From NCBI GenBank assembly GCA_949752795.1, contig CATKHW010000385.1, positions 143,001 to 207,000 on the forward strand: a DNA stretch of 64,000 bases. Direction: 5' to 3'. Below are positions 28,712 to 40,783 of the stretch, in pieces. The position numbers and the translations under genes are program-made. Below the pieces are notes generated by a model. That model was not told the origin of the DNA, ran no database searches, and saw only the letters and a program-made list of their open reading frames with translations. This stretch comes from Hyperoodon ampullatus (Eukaryota > Chordata > Mammalia > Artiodactyla > Ziphiidae). Position 1 is the stretch's first letter. Each line of letters begins with the position of its first letter.

Positions 28712-31700
28712 CTTTTTCAGAACAATGCTCCATGACCCTTGTCATCACAATGTGCAACGTGATTTTCATCACAACGGTCCACAACCTTGTCATCGTAATG
28801 CTCCATAAACCTTGTAATCACAATGCTCCATGCACTTCTCATCAAAATGCTCTCTCAACAGTGATATCACAATGTTCCATCACTAGTCATCACAATACTC
28901 CCTCACCCCTGTAATCACAATGTTCCATGACCCCTGTCATCACAATGCTACATCCCCTTATCATCACAATGTTCCATGACCCCTGACATCACAATGTTCC
29001 ATAACCCTGTCATCAAAATCCTCCATGACCCTTTTCATCCCAAAGCTCCATGACCCCTGACATCACAATGTTCTATAACCCCTGTCATCAAAATGTTCCA
29101 TTACACTTTTCATCAAATTGCTGCATGACCCTGTCATCAAAATGCTCCCTGCCCTTCTCATCACAATGCACCACGCCCTTGACATCAAAATGCTCCATGA
29201 CTTTTGTCATCACAAAGCTCCATAACCCTTGGAATCACAATGTTCCATGAACCCTCTCATCACATTGTTCCATGCCCTTGTCATCACAAAGCTCCATGAC
29301 GCTTGTCAAAACAATGTTCGATGCCCTTCTCATCACAATGCTCCATGCCCTTGTCATTACAATCCTCCATGACCCATGGATCACAGTGTTCCATGCCCTT
29401 GTCATCACAATGCTCCATTACCCCTGTCATAACAATGCTCCATGACCCCTGCCATCACAATGTTCCACACCATTGTCATCACAAGGCTCCATGACCCTTG
29501 TCATCACAATGCTCCAAGACCCCTGTAATCACAATGCTCCATGCCCTTGTCATCACAAAGCTCAATGACGCATGTCATCAGAATGCTCCATGGCCTTCTC
29601 ATCACTATGCTCCTTGCCCTTGTCATCACAATGCTCCAAGATGCCTGTAATCACAATGCTCCATGCCCCTTTTCATCTCAATGCTCCATGAACGCTGTCA
29701 TCACAATGTACCATGCCCATCACCATAATGCTTCAGGCTATTGTCATCACAATGAAATCACAATGCTCCATGACCTCTGTCATCACAATGCTCCAAACCC
29801 TTGTGATCACAATGTTCCATAAAACTTATCATCACAAAACCCCATGACGCTCATCATCAAAATTATCCATGGTCTTCTCATCACAATGCTCCATGAACCT
29901 TGTCATCACAATGCTCTGTGACACTTGTCGTCAGTATGCTCCTAGAACCCTGTCATGACAAGGCTCCATGCCTTTTTCATAACAATGATCCATGCCTTTT
30001 TCATCACAATACTCCATGCCCTTGTCATCACAATGCTCCAAGACCCCTGTAATCACAATGCTCCATGCCCCTTTTCATCAGAATGTTCCATGAGAATTGT
30101 CATCACAAGGCTCCATGGACTTCCCATCACAATGCTCCAGGACCTTGTCATCACAGTGCTCAATTCCCTTCTCATTACAATGCTCCATGACCCCTGTCAT
30201 CACAATACTCCATGAACATTTTCAGCCCAATGCTTCATGAAATTCTCATCACAATGCTCCATGACCCATATCATCACAATCCTCCATGACCACTGTCATC
30301 ACAACACTCCATGACCCCTGACAACACAATGATCCGGGACTCTTGTCATCACAATGCTCCATTCCCTTGTCATCACAATGCTCCAAGAACATTTTCAGCC
30401 CAATGCTCCATGACACTTGTCATCACAATGATCCATGCCCTTGTCATCCCAATGCTCCATGACCCCTGTAACCACAATGCTCCATGACGCTTATCATCAC
30501 AGTGCTCCATGACCCTTATCATCACAATTCTCCATGCCTGTGTCATCAAAATCCTACATGACCTTGTCATCACAATGCTCCATGAGCTTGTCATCACAAT
30601 ACTCCATTACCATTTTCATCACAATCCTCCATGAACCTTGGGATCACATTGCTCCATGCCCTTGTCATCACAATGCTCCATGCTCCTTGAAATCAAAATG
30701 ATCCATGACCTCTGTCATCACAATGCTCCAACCCCTTGTGATCACAATGTTCCATAACACTTGTCATCACAACACTCCATGATGACTGTCATGACAATAC
30801 TCCATGCACTTGTCGTCACAATGCTCCATGACCTTTCTCATCACAATTCTCAATACACTTGTCATCACAATGCTCCCTGACACTTGTCATCAGAATACTC
30901 CTTGAACACTGTCATGAAAATGCTCCATGCCTTTTTCATAAGAACGCTCCATGCCCTTTTCATCACAACGCTCCATGTCATTGTCATCACAATACTCCAC
31001 AAGCTTGTCATCAGAATGCTCCCTGATCATTGTCTTCAAAATGCTCCATGACCCCTGTCATCAAAATGCTCCATACCCCTTGTCATTACAGTGTTCCATG
31101 ACGCTCGTCATCACAATTATCCATGGTCTTCTCATCACAATGCTCCAAGGTCTTGCCATCACAATGCTCCATGCCTTGGTCATCACGATGCTCCATGTCC
31201 TCCGTCATCACAATGCTCCATGACCCCTGTCATCACAATTCTCCACGTTCTTGGCATCACTATGCTCCATGATACTTCTCATCACAGTGTTACATGTTTT
31301 GTCATCACAATTCTCTATGCACTTGTCATTGTAATGCTCCATGACCCCTGTCATAGCAAGCTTCATGTGATTGTCATCACAATGCTTCATGAACATGTCA
31401 TCAAAATTCTCAATGGCCCTTGTTATCACAATGAGCCATGACCCTTGTCATCACAATGCTCCAAGCCCTTGTCATCAAAATGCTCCATTACCTTTGTCAT
31501 CACAATCCTCCATGACACTTGGCATCACAATGCTACATTCCATTGTCATTGCAATAGACCATGACATATGTCATCACAATGCTCCCTGACACCCTTCTTC
31601 ACAATACTCCATGACCTTCTCATCACAATGCTCCATGCCCTTGTCATCACAATGCGCCATGCCCACTGTCATCACAATAATCCCTGAAACTTGTCAAACG

Positions 31701-34700
31701 AATGCAACATGCCCCTGTCATCACAATGCTCCATGCCCTTTCATCACAATGCTCTATGACCCCTGTCATCACAATGCTCCGTGACTCCAGTCATCACAAT
31801 GCTTCATGACCTTTGTCATCACAATTGTCCATGCCCTCGTCATCACAAGGCTCTGTAACTTTTGTGACCACAACACTCCATGAACATTTCATCACAATGC
31901 TCGGTGACCCTTGTCATCACAATGCTCCATGCCTTTGTCAGCACATTACTCCATGACACATGGCATCAAATGTGCCATGCACTTGTCATCACAATGCTCC
32001 ACATCGTTGTCATCACAATGCTCCATAAACCTTGTCATCACAATGCTCCATGCGTTTGTCAGCACAATGTTCCATGACCCATGTCATTACAATGTGCCCT
32101 GCGTTTCTCATCACAATGCTCCACAGCCTTGTCATCACAATGCTCCATGCACCTCTCATCAAAATGCTCTCCCACCACTGATATCACAATGTTCCATCAC
32201 TAGTCAACACAATACTCCCTCCACCCTGTCATCCCAATGTTCCATGACCCTTGTCACAACAATGCTACTTGCTCTTATCATCACAATGCTCCATGACCCC
32301 TGACATCACAATGTTCCATAACCCCTGTCATCACAATGCTCCATGACCCTTTTCATCACAATGCTCCATGACCCCTAACATCACAATGTTCCATAAACAC
32401 TGTCATCAAAATGTTCCATGACCCTTTTCATCCAATTGCTCCATGACCCTGTCATCACAATTCTCCCTGCCATTCTCATCACAATGCACCACGCCCTTGT
32501 CATCAAAATGCTCCATGGCCTATGTCATCACAAAGCTCCATGACCCTTGGAATCACAATGCTCCATGCCATTGTCATCACAAAGCTCCATGAAACCTCTC
32601 ATCACATTGCTCCATGCCGTTGTCATCACAAAGCTCCATGACGCTTGTCATCACAATGCTCCATGCCCTTGTCATTGCAATCCTCCATGACACATGTATC
32701 ACTGTGTTCCGTGCCCTTGTCATCACAATGCTCCATGCTCACTCTCATCACAATAATCCATGAAACTTTTCAGACCAATGCTCCATGCCCTTGTCATCAC
32801 AATGCTCCATTACACCTATCATAACAATGCTCCATGACCCCTGCCATCACAATGTTCTACGGCCTTGTCATCACAAGACTCCATGAGCCTTGTCATCACA
32901 ATGCTCCAAGACCCCTGTAATCGCAATGCTCCATGCCCATGTCATCACAAAGCTCCCTGACGCATGTCATCAGAATGCTCCATGGCCTTCTCATCACAAT
33001 GCTCCATGCCCTTGTCATCACAATGCTCCAAGACCCTTGTTATTACAATGATCCATGCCTCTTTTCATCTCAATGCTCCATGAACCCTGTCATCACAATG
33101 CACCATGCCCATCATCATAATGCTTCATGCTATTGTCATCACAATGAAATCAAAATTCTCCATGACCTCTCTCATCACAATGCTCCAAACCCTTGTGATC
33201 ACAATGTTCCATAACACTTGTCATCACAACGCCCCATGACACTGGTCATCACAATTATCCATGGACTTCTCATCACAATGCTCCATGACCTTTGTCATCA
33301 CAATTCTCAATACACTTGTCATCAAAATGCTCCCTGATACTTGTCATCAGTTTGCTCATTGAAACCTGTCATGACAAGTCTCCATGCCTTTATCATCACA
33401 ATGATCCATGCCCTTTTCATCACAATGCTCCATGCCATTGTCATCACAATACTCCACAAGCTTGTCATCAGAATGCTCCGTGACACTTTTCATCTCAATG
33501 ATCCATGACCCCTGTCATCACAATGCTCCATGACACCTGTATTCACAATGCTCCATGCCCCTTGTCATTACAGTGCTCCATGATGTTCGTCATCACAATT
33601 ATCCATGGTCTTCTCATCACAGTGCTCCACGGTCTTGCCATCACAATGCTCCATGCCCTGGTCATCACAATGCTCCATGTCCGCAGTCATCACAATGCTC
33701 CATGACCCTGTCATCACAATGCTCCATACTGTTGTCATTACAGTGCTCCATGACACTCGTAATCACAATTGTCCATGGTCTTCTCATCACAATGCTCCAC
33801 GACCTTGTCATCAAAATGCTCCATGACCCTTGTCATCACAATGCTCCATGACCACTCTCATAACAATGCTCCATGACCCCTGTCATCACAAGGCTCCATA
33901 CCACTTGTCATTACAGTGCTCCATGACGCTCCTCATCACAATTATCCATGGTCTTCTCATCACAATGCTCCACGGTCTTGCCATCACAGTGCTCCATGCC
34001 TTGGGCATCACAATGCTCCATGTCCCCGGTCATCACAATGCTCCATGATCACTGTCATCACAATGCTCTATACCCCTTGTCATTACAGTACTTCATGACA
34101 CTCGTCATCATAATTATCCATGATCTTCTCATCACAGTGCTCCATGATCTTGCCATCACAAGGCTCCATGCCCTGGTCATCACAATGCTCCATGTCCCCT
34201 GTCATCACAATGCTCCATGACCCCTGTCATCACAATGCTCCATACCCCTTGTCATTACAGTGCTCCATGACGCTCGTCATCACAATTATCCATGGTCTTC
34301 TCATCACAGTGCTCCACGGTCTTGCCATCACAATGCTCTATGCCCTGGTCATCACAATGCTCCATGTCCCCTGTCATCACAATGCTCCATGACCCCTGTC
34401 ATCACAATGCTCCATACTGCTTGTCATTACAGTGCTCCATGACACTCGTAATCACAATTGTCCATGGTCTTCTCATCACAATGCTCCACGACCTTGTCAT
34501 CAAAATGCTCCATGACCCTTGTCATCACAATGCTCCATGACCACTGTCATAACAATGCTCCATGACCCCTGTCATCACAAGGCTCCGTACCACTTGTCAT
34601 TACAGTGCTCCATGACGCTCCTCATCACAATTATCCATGGTCTTCTCATCACAATGCTCCACGGTCTTGCCATCACAGTGCTCCATGACTTGGGCATCAC

Positions 34701-37700
34701 AATGCTCCATGTCCCCGGTCATCACAATGCTCCACGATCTTGGCATCACTATGCTCCATGACACTTCTCATCACAGTGTTACATGCTTTGTCATCACAAT
34801 TCTCTATGCACTTGTCATTGCAATGCTCCATGTGCTTGTCATCACAATACTCCATGCCCTTGTCGTCACAATTCTCCATGACCTGTGTCATCACAATGCT
34901 CCCTGACACTTGTCGTCAGAATGCTCCCTGAAAACTGTCATGAAAAGGCTCCATGTCTTTTTCATCACAATGCCCCATGCTATTTTCAGCAAAATGCTCC
35001 ATGTCATTGTCATCAAAATACTCCACAAGCTTGTCATCAGAATGCTCCATGAACCTTGTCATCACAATGCTCCATGACCCTTGTCATCACAATGCTCCAT
35101 ACCCCTTGTCATTACAGTGCTCCATGACGCTCATCATCACAATTATCCATGGTCTTCTCATCACAATGCTCCACGGTCTTGCCATCACAATACTCCATGC
35201 CCTGGTCATCACAATGCTCCATGTCCCCTGTCATCACAATTCTCCACGTTCTTGGCATCACTGTGCTCCATGATGCTTTTCATCACAGTGTTACATGCTT
35301 TGTCATCACAATTCTCTATGCACTTGTCATCGCAATGCTCCATGATCCCTGTCACAGCAAGCTCCATGTGATTGTCATCACAATGCTTCATGAACATGTC
35401 ATCAAAATTCTCAATGGCCCTTGTTATCACAATGCTCCATGACCCTTGTCATCACAATGCACCAAGCACTTGTCATCAAAATGCTCCATTACCTTTGTCA
35501 TCACTTCCTCCATGACACTTGGCATCACAATGCTCCATTCCATTGTCATCGCAATGAACCACAACATATGTCATCACAATGCTCCCTGACACACTTCTTC
35601 ACAATACTCCATGACCTTCTCATCACAATGCTCCATGCCCTTGTCATCACAATGCGCCATGCCCACTGTCATCACAATAATCCCTGAAACTTGTCAAACC
35701 AATGCAACATGCCCCTGTCATCACAATGCTCCATGCCCTTTCATCACAATGCTCTATGACCCCTGTCATCACAATGCTCCGTGACTCCAGTCATCACAAT
35801 GCTTCATGACCTTTGTCATCACAATGGTCCATGCCCTCGTCATCACAAGGCTCTGTGACCTTTGTCACCACAGCGCTCCATGAACATTTCATCACAATGC
35901 TCGGTGACCCTTGTCCTCCCAATGCTCAATGCCTTTGTTAGCACAATACTCCATGACCCATGGCATCACAATGTGCCATGCACTTGTCATCACAATGCTC
36001 CACATCTTTGTCATCACAATGCTCCATATGCCTTGTCATCACACTGCTCCATGCACTTCTCATCAAAATGCTCTCTCACCACTGATATCACAATGTTCCA
36101 TCACTAGTCAACACAATACTCCCTCACCCCTGTCATCACAATATTCCATGACCCTTGTCACAACAATTCTACATGCCTTTATCATCACAATGCTCCATTC
36201 CCCTGACATCACAATGTTCCATAACCACTGTCATCACAATGCTCCCTGCCCTTCACAACAGAATGCACCACACCCTTGTCATCAAAATGCTCCATGACCT
36301 TTGTCATCAAAAAGCTCAATGACCCTTGTCATCACAATGCTGCATGCCATTGTCATCACAATGCTCCATGAACCCTCTCATCACATTGTTCCATGCCCTT
36401 GTCATCACAGGCTCCATGATGCTTTTCATCACAATGCTCGATGCCATTCTTATCACAATGCTCCATGCGCTTCTCATTACAATCCTCCATGACCCATGTA
36501 TCACAGTGTTCCATGCCCTTGTCATCACAATGCTCCTTGTCCCCTCTCATCACAATAATCCATGAAACTTTTCAGACCAATGCTCCATGCCCTTGTCATC
36601 ACAATGCTCCATTACCCTGTCATAACAATGCTCCATGACCCCTGCCATCACAATGTTCCACAGCCTTGTCATCACAAGGCTCCATGACCCTTGTCATCAC
36701 AATGCTCCAAGACCCCTGTAATCACAATGCTCCATGCCCTTGTCATCACAAAGCTCCATGACGCATGTCAACAGAATGCTCCATGGCCTTCTCATTCACG
36801 ATGTTCCATGCCTTTGTCATCACAATGCTCCAAGACTCCTGTAATTGCAATGCTCCATGCCCCTTTTCATCTCAATGCTCCATGAACCCTGTCATCACAA
36901 TGCACCATGCCCATCATCATAATGCTTCAGGCTATTGTCATCACAATGAAACCAAAATGCTCCATGACCTCTGTCATCAAAATGCTCCAAATCCTTGTGA
37001 TCAATATGTTCCATAACACTTGTCATCACAACGCCCCATGACGCTCGTCATCACAATTATCCATGGTCTTCTCATCACAATGCTCCATGACCTTTGTCAT
37101 CACAATACTCAATACCCTTGTCATCACAAAGCTCCCTGACACTAGTTGTCAGTTTGCTCCTTGAACCCTGTCATGACAAGGCTCCATGCCTTTTTCATCA
37201 CAATGATCCATGTCCTTTTCATCACTGTGCTCCAAGACCGCTGAAATCACAATTCTCCATGCCCTTGTCATCACAAAGCTCCATGATGCATGTCATCAGA
37301 ACGCTCCATGGCCTTCTCATCCCAATGCTCCATGCCCTTGTCATCACAATGCTCCAAGACCCCTGTAATCACAATGCTCCATGGCACTTTTCATCAGAAT
37401 GTTCCATGAGACTTGTCATCACAAGGCTCCATGGTCTTCTCATCACAGTGCTCCAGTACCTTGTCATCACAATGCTCCATGACCCCTGTCATCACAGTAC
37501 TCCATGGACATTTTCAGCCCAATGCTCCATGACCTTCTCATCACAATGCGCCATGACCCCTGTCATCACAATGCACCATGACCACTGTCATCACAACGCT
37601 CCATGAACCCTGACAACACAATGATCCGGGACTCTTGTCATTAAAATGCTCCATGACCATTGTCATCACAATGATCCATGCGCTTGTCATCCCAATGCTC

Positions 37701-37888
37701 CATGACCCCTGTAATCACAATGCTCCATGATGCTTGTCATCACGGTGCTCCATGAACCTTGTCATCATAATGCTCCTTGCCTTTGTCAACAAAATGGTAC
37801 ATAATCTTGTCATCACAATTCTCCATGCGCTTGTCATCACAATCCTCCATGACCATTGGGATCACATTGCTTCATGCCCTTGCCATCT
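28712..37888. repeat. Diverged flank of the 25-bp array
   Basis: The 25-base units continue but no longer match the 3.96-kb HOR closely. An older long period is still visible: 30,945-32,300 resembles 34,950-36,290 at an offset of about 3.98-4.0 kb, for example the units around 31,208 and 35,209. Anchors equivalent to the HOR block that starts at 5,718 recur near 30,830, 33,290 and 37,090 with many substitutions. This is the pattern expected of array-edge sequence that has escaped recent homogenisation. No insertion of another element is visible. Confidence 0.9.
33561..34760. repeat. Nested 172-bp sub-array (7 units each of ~24.6 bp)
   Basis: A segment beginning with TTGTCATTACAGT recurs at 33,561, 33,731, 33,904, 34,076, 34,248, 34,420 and 34,593, spacings of 170-173 bases, so seven 25-mer units form a 172-base HOR. 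Linker variants show a further tetramer: 33,561/34,248, 33,731/34,420 and 33,904/34,593 are matching pairs about 689 bases apart. A single related block also occurs near 31,080 and near 35,105. The sub-array sits inside the diverged flank and is locally more homogeneous than its surroundings. Confidence 0.88.
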
Positions 37889-39029
37889 CTCTCTTGCCTT
37901 TCTGGTTTTTACAGATATTCGGATGTCCCTTTTGATTGGTGGTAAGTGACAATTCTTTGTAGTGTGGATTTGTATTGCACGCTTGCTTGATTGGCCAAAA
38001 AGGGTGTATGCGTTTTCTTCTGAATATATTCAGGAGAAAAGGCATACGCCCTTTTTGGCCAAGTGCATCTCTGTCCAAGTTGGGATGCTTTTCCTGTGCT
38101 TTAAAGGCGATTCTAAATTACCTCTTGAAATATGTTTTGTGCAATTCTGGCTCATTTTCAAGGCCGCTTCATTGCCTTCCCTCAACAGATTTTTGGAAGA
38201 GAGTAGTCCTTTATAAGTCTGCAGGTTTGTGAATTGCTGTGCCCCTGAGCTCCAATTTTCAAATCCCATCTTTGTGAGCTGGCCGCAAATCCACAATTTT
38301 GCTTCAGGACCTATACTGGTTCCAGGGGTGGCTATATTGGTTCCCTGTGGGTGGCTGAGGCTTTGGTTAATTCTTCTTCCTGCCGGGAAATTAGAGTGAC
38401 ATGTGCCCGTCCAAATGCCTACATCTACTCTCTGATTGGTTCTCCCTCTTCCCTTTCATCCTCTGCACAATTAGCAAACTGTGCGAACCAGGAGGTTATA
38501 GGGGCTGACTCTCCTAAGTTGGGAGATTGATAGTAAAGCAGTTGGAATGCCAAAGTGGAGCACAAGGAGAGGAAAAATTAGGAGAGTTTTAGAAACCTTT
38601 CGCCATCACAGGGTGTCCATTTTCTAGGTTTCCCATACGTGTTATAATTGTAGTGATATTCCCTTCTACCTGGAGATTTGGGACACATGGAATGGTGGCA
38701 TGCATTACTACTTTAAAAGGTCTGCATTTTCTCTCCCAATCTCACCAGTCCTCTCAGTCCCAAGTGTCCAGCCTTATGTCTCATCCAGCTGTCTTTGCAG
38801 ATAGGGTCATTCCAGGTTTCATCAGAACCCCTGAAGGAATTGTGTAAGAATTTCGCTGTTTTTTGGGGGTTTTTTGAAATTCATTTTTATAATGGGGTTG
38901 AGCTGATTTTCACTGACGTGTTTATGCCAGTCTAGACACAATTGATTCCCTTACGGAGACATATCAATACATAGGTTTTAAGATTCTTAGTAGTCAGATA
39001 TATTCCTCTGTGGGGCATAGGGGTGTTGA
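37889..39029. repeat. Diverged satellite piece D0 (partial)
   Basis: This piece starts directly against the last 25-bp unit (junction about 37,886-37,892), in the middle of a unit at the block beginning CTTGCCTTTCTGGTTTTTAC. It covers roughly the last 1.14 kb of a unit, including the palindrome at 37,990-38,063, and runs into D1. It is clearly related to the array at 51,820-64,000 but has many more substitutions. The open frames here (for example 37,962-38,232 on both strands) arise from the palindrome and are not genes. Confidence 0.88.
37990..38063. repeat. Palindrome of satellite piece D0
   Basis: A 74-base inverted repeat centred on GAATATATTC (38,022-38,031). The arms differ at several positions, for example CTTCTG against CAGGAG, and TGCG against GGCA. 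Confidence 0.85.
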
Positions 39030-40783
39030 GTCCCGTTCACTGAGGAAGGTGTATGTCTTGTCTATTCTGTATTTGGTTTATGGAATGGTACCTGTGCTAA
39101 TATCAAACTCTGGTTTTATGCATCACCCCCACCTCTCCTTTCCCCTGAAGCAGGCATAAGAGATTTTTGCTAAATGTGAGACTCTGTTCTCTTTCCTAAT
39201 TCAGTTCATGTGTTGTGATATTGACATTCCCTCTATAAGTGATATCTTATGATAAGATTCTTTTTCTGTGTGACTAATTTCCCTTAAAATCATCATACCT
39301 AAATCCACTCTTTATGCTGCTACTGGCCTTATATACATTGATTTCACGTCTGAGTGATATTCCGTTGTACAAAATTACCACAAGTTCTTTATGCATTTCT
39401 CTTTTTCCTGGGATATTTTAGGTGTACCAAAGTTGAGGTTCTTGTATGCAGAGCAGCCCTAAACTTTGGGGTGCCTGTGTCTTATTGACATTTATTCTTG
39501 CCAAGTTATATGTCCATTAGTTGAAGTCCCCTTGCTCCGGGGCTTTGTATTTTAGATGTTTTAAAAACAGCATACACTTCTTCAGAGTGGCTCTTGGATA
39601 TTTATACCCCACCCATCAGCGTGACTAGGCTCCCTGTTTTCCATGGCCTCTCCTGCATTTCTGGTTTGTACACATTTTTTGGATGGCCTTTCTGAGCAGT
39701 GGAAATTGAGACTTCTTTGTTGTGCGGATTTGCATTTCCCTCTTGCTTGGTTGGGCAAAAACTCTGCATGTGTTTTTTTCCTGAAGATATTCACGAAAAA
39801 ACGCATACACCCTTCTGCCCAACCGCATCATTTTAGAAATTCTGCTGCTTTTCATATGCTTTAAATGTGAGTACAATCTACCTTTTGAAATCTGTTTCCT
39901 GCAATTCTGCCTCTCATTCAGATCCTCTTCGTTACCTTACCTGAATATATTTTTGGACGTTGGTTATCATTTATATCTTTGCAGGTCTTTGAATTGTCTG
40001 TTCCTGAGCTCCATTTTGCAACTCGCTTTTTTTGTGAGCTGGCCGCCAAACCATTGGATTACGTCTGGCCCTATTCTGGTTCTGGGGAGGCAGGCTGAGC
40101 CTTTGGTTAATTCTTCTTCCTAATGGGAAATTAGAGTGACATGTGCCTGTCAAAAGTCCTACAGCTAATCTCTCATTGTTTCCCCCTCTTCCCATTTAGC
40201 CTCTGCACAAATTGCCAACTGTGTGAAACAGGAGGTTAAAGGTGCTGATTCTCCAAGTGGAGAGATTGTTAGTAATGTGGCTGGAATGGCGAACCCCAGC
40301 ACCAGGAGATCAAAAATGAGGTGCATTTTAGACACCTTTCCTGAGCACACGGTGTACATTCATCTCGGTTTCCCAGGCATGTTTTCGCTGTCAGAAGATT
40401 CCCTTGAACCTGCAGACTTGGGACCCATGGAATGGGTACCAGGCAGTATTACTTTAAAAGGTCTGCATTTCCTCACCCAGCCTCTCTAACATCTCTTAGC
40501 GTGCATAGCTTGCAGCCTTATATAATCATCCTGCTGTGGGTCTACATGTGTTCAATCCATGTTACATCATAGCCCTTCAACAAAAGTTGTAAGAATTTTT
40601 GTCTGTCTCACTGTTTTTATAAATAGTTTTAAATTTATTTTTATATTGATTACAGCTGATTTTCAAAGCTCTGTTTTTTGCTGCTGTACATCCACTTGAT
40701 TCATGTACTGTGAGACAACAATAACTTCTTTTTCAGATGCTTACCAGTCATATGTATTATTTTCCAGTGACTTGAGTGGGCTG
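39030..40783. repeat. Diverged satellite unit D1
   Basis: This is a full-length diverged unit of about 1,754 bases between the GTCCC-type anchor at 39,030 and its equivalent near 40,784. Palindrome centres in D0, D1 and D2 are 1,761 and 1,750 bases apart, slightly longer than the 1,736-1,739 of the homogeneous array. Order of blocks: TATGATAAGATTC...GTGACTAATTTC (antisense L1-like), a GGTGTACCAAAGTTGAGG block, palindrome, a GTGAGCTGGCCGC block, and a GGGAAATTAGAGTGACATG block. Its palindrome (39,751-39,824) is strongly degraded. Confidence 0.87.
39751..39824. repeat. Degraded palindrome of satellite unit D1
   Basis: This is at the same position in the unit as the other palindromes, centred on GAAGATATTC (39,783-39,792). 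Pairing is poor in the outer arms. Confidence 0.7.

Larger units (their letters stand above)
1..37888. repeat. 25-bp tandem satellite array (whole array)
   Basis: The whole stretch is head-to-tail copies of a ~25-base unit: a 20-base core TGTCATCACAATGCTCCATG followed by a 5-base linker that varies (ACCCT, CCCTT, ACACT and others). About 1,500 units fit, with occasional 24- or 26-base units. The consensus plus strand has about three times more C than G and no CpG in its common form. I do not recognise the family by name. The array is open on the left and ends abruptly at about 37,888 against an unrelated satellite. It has two parts: a homogenised HOR zone (1 to ~28,711) and a diverged zone (28,712-37,888). 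Open frames of 60-170 codons are frequent on both strands, but they are repeat translations of three phase-shifted peptides and are not genes. No transposon, RNA gene or other insertion was seen inside it. Confidence 0.97.

Noticed and set aside
1..37888. Dozens of 60-170-codon open frames on both strands as candidate genes
   Set aside because: They are translations of the 25-base monomer in rotating phase, recur in every HOR copy, overlap each other in different frames, and end when a linker makes TGA. No domain, promoter or non-repeat composition is present.
1..37888. CRISPR array (20-base core with 5-base variable part)
   Set aside because: The variable part is far too short for spacers, the core itself varies, there is no leader or cas gene, and the sequence is clearly mammalian with L1 and ERV fragments.
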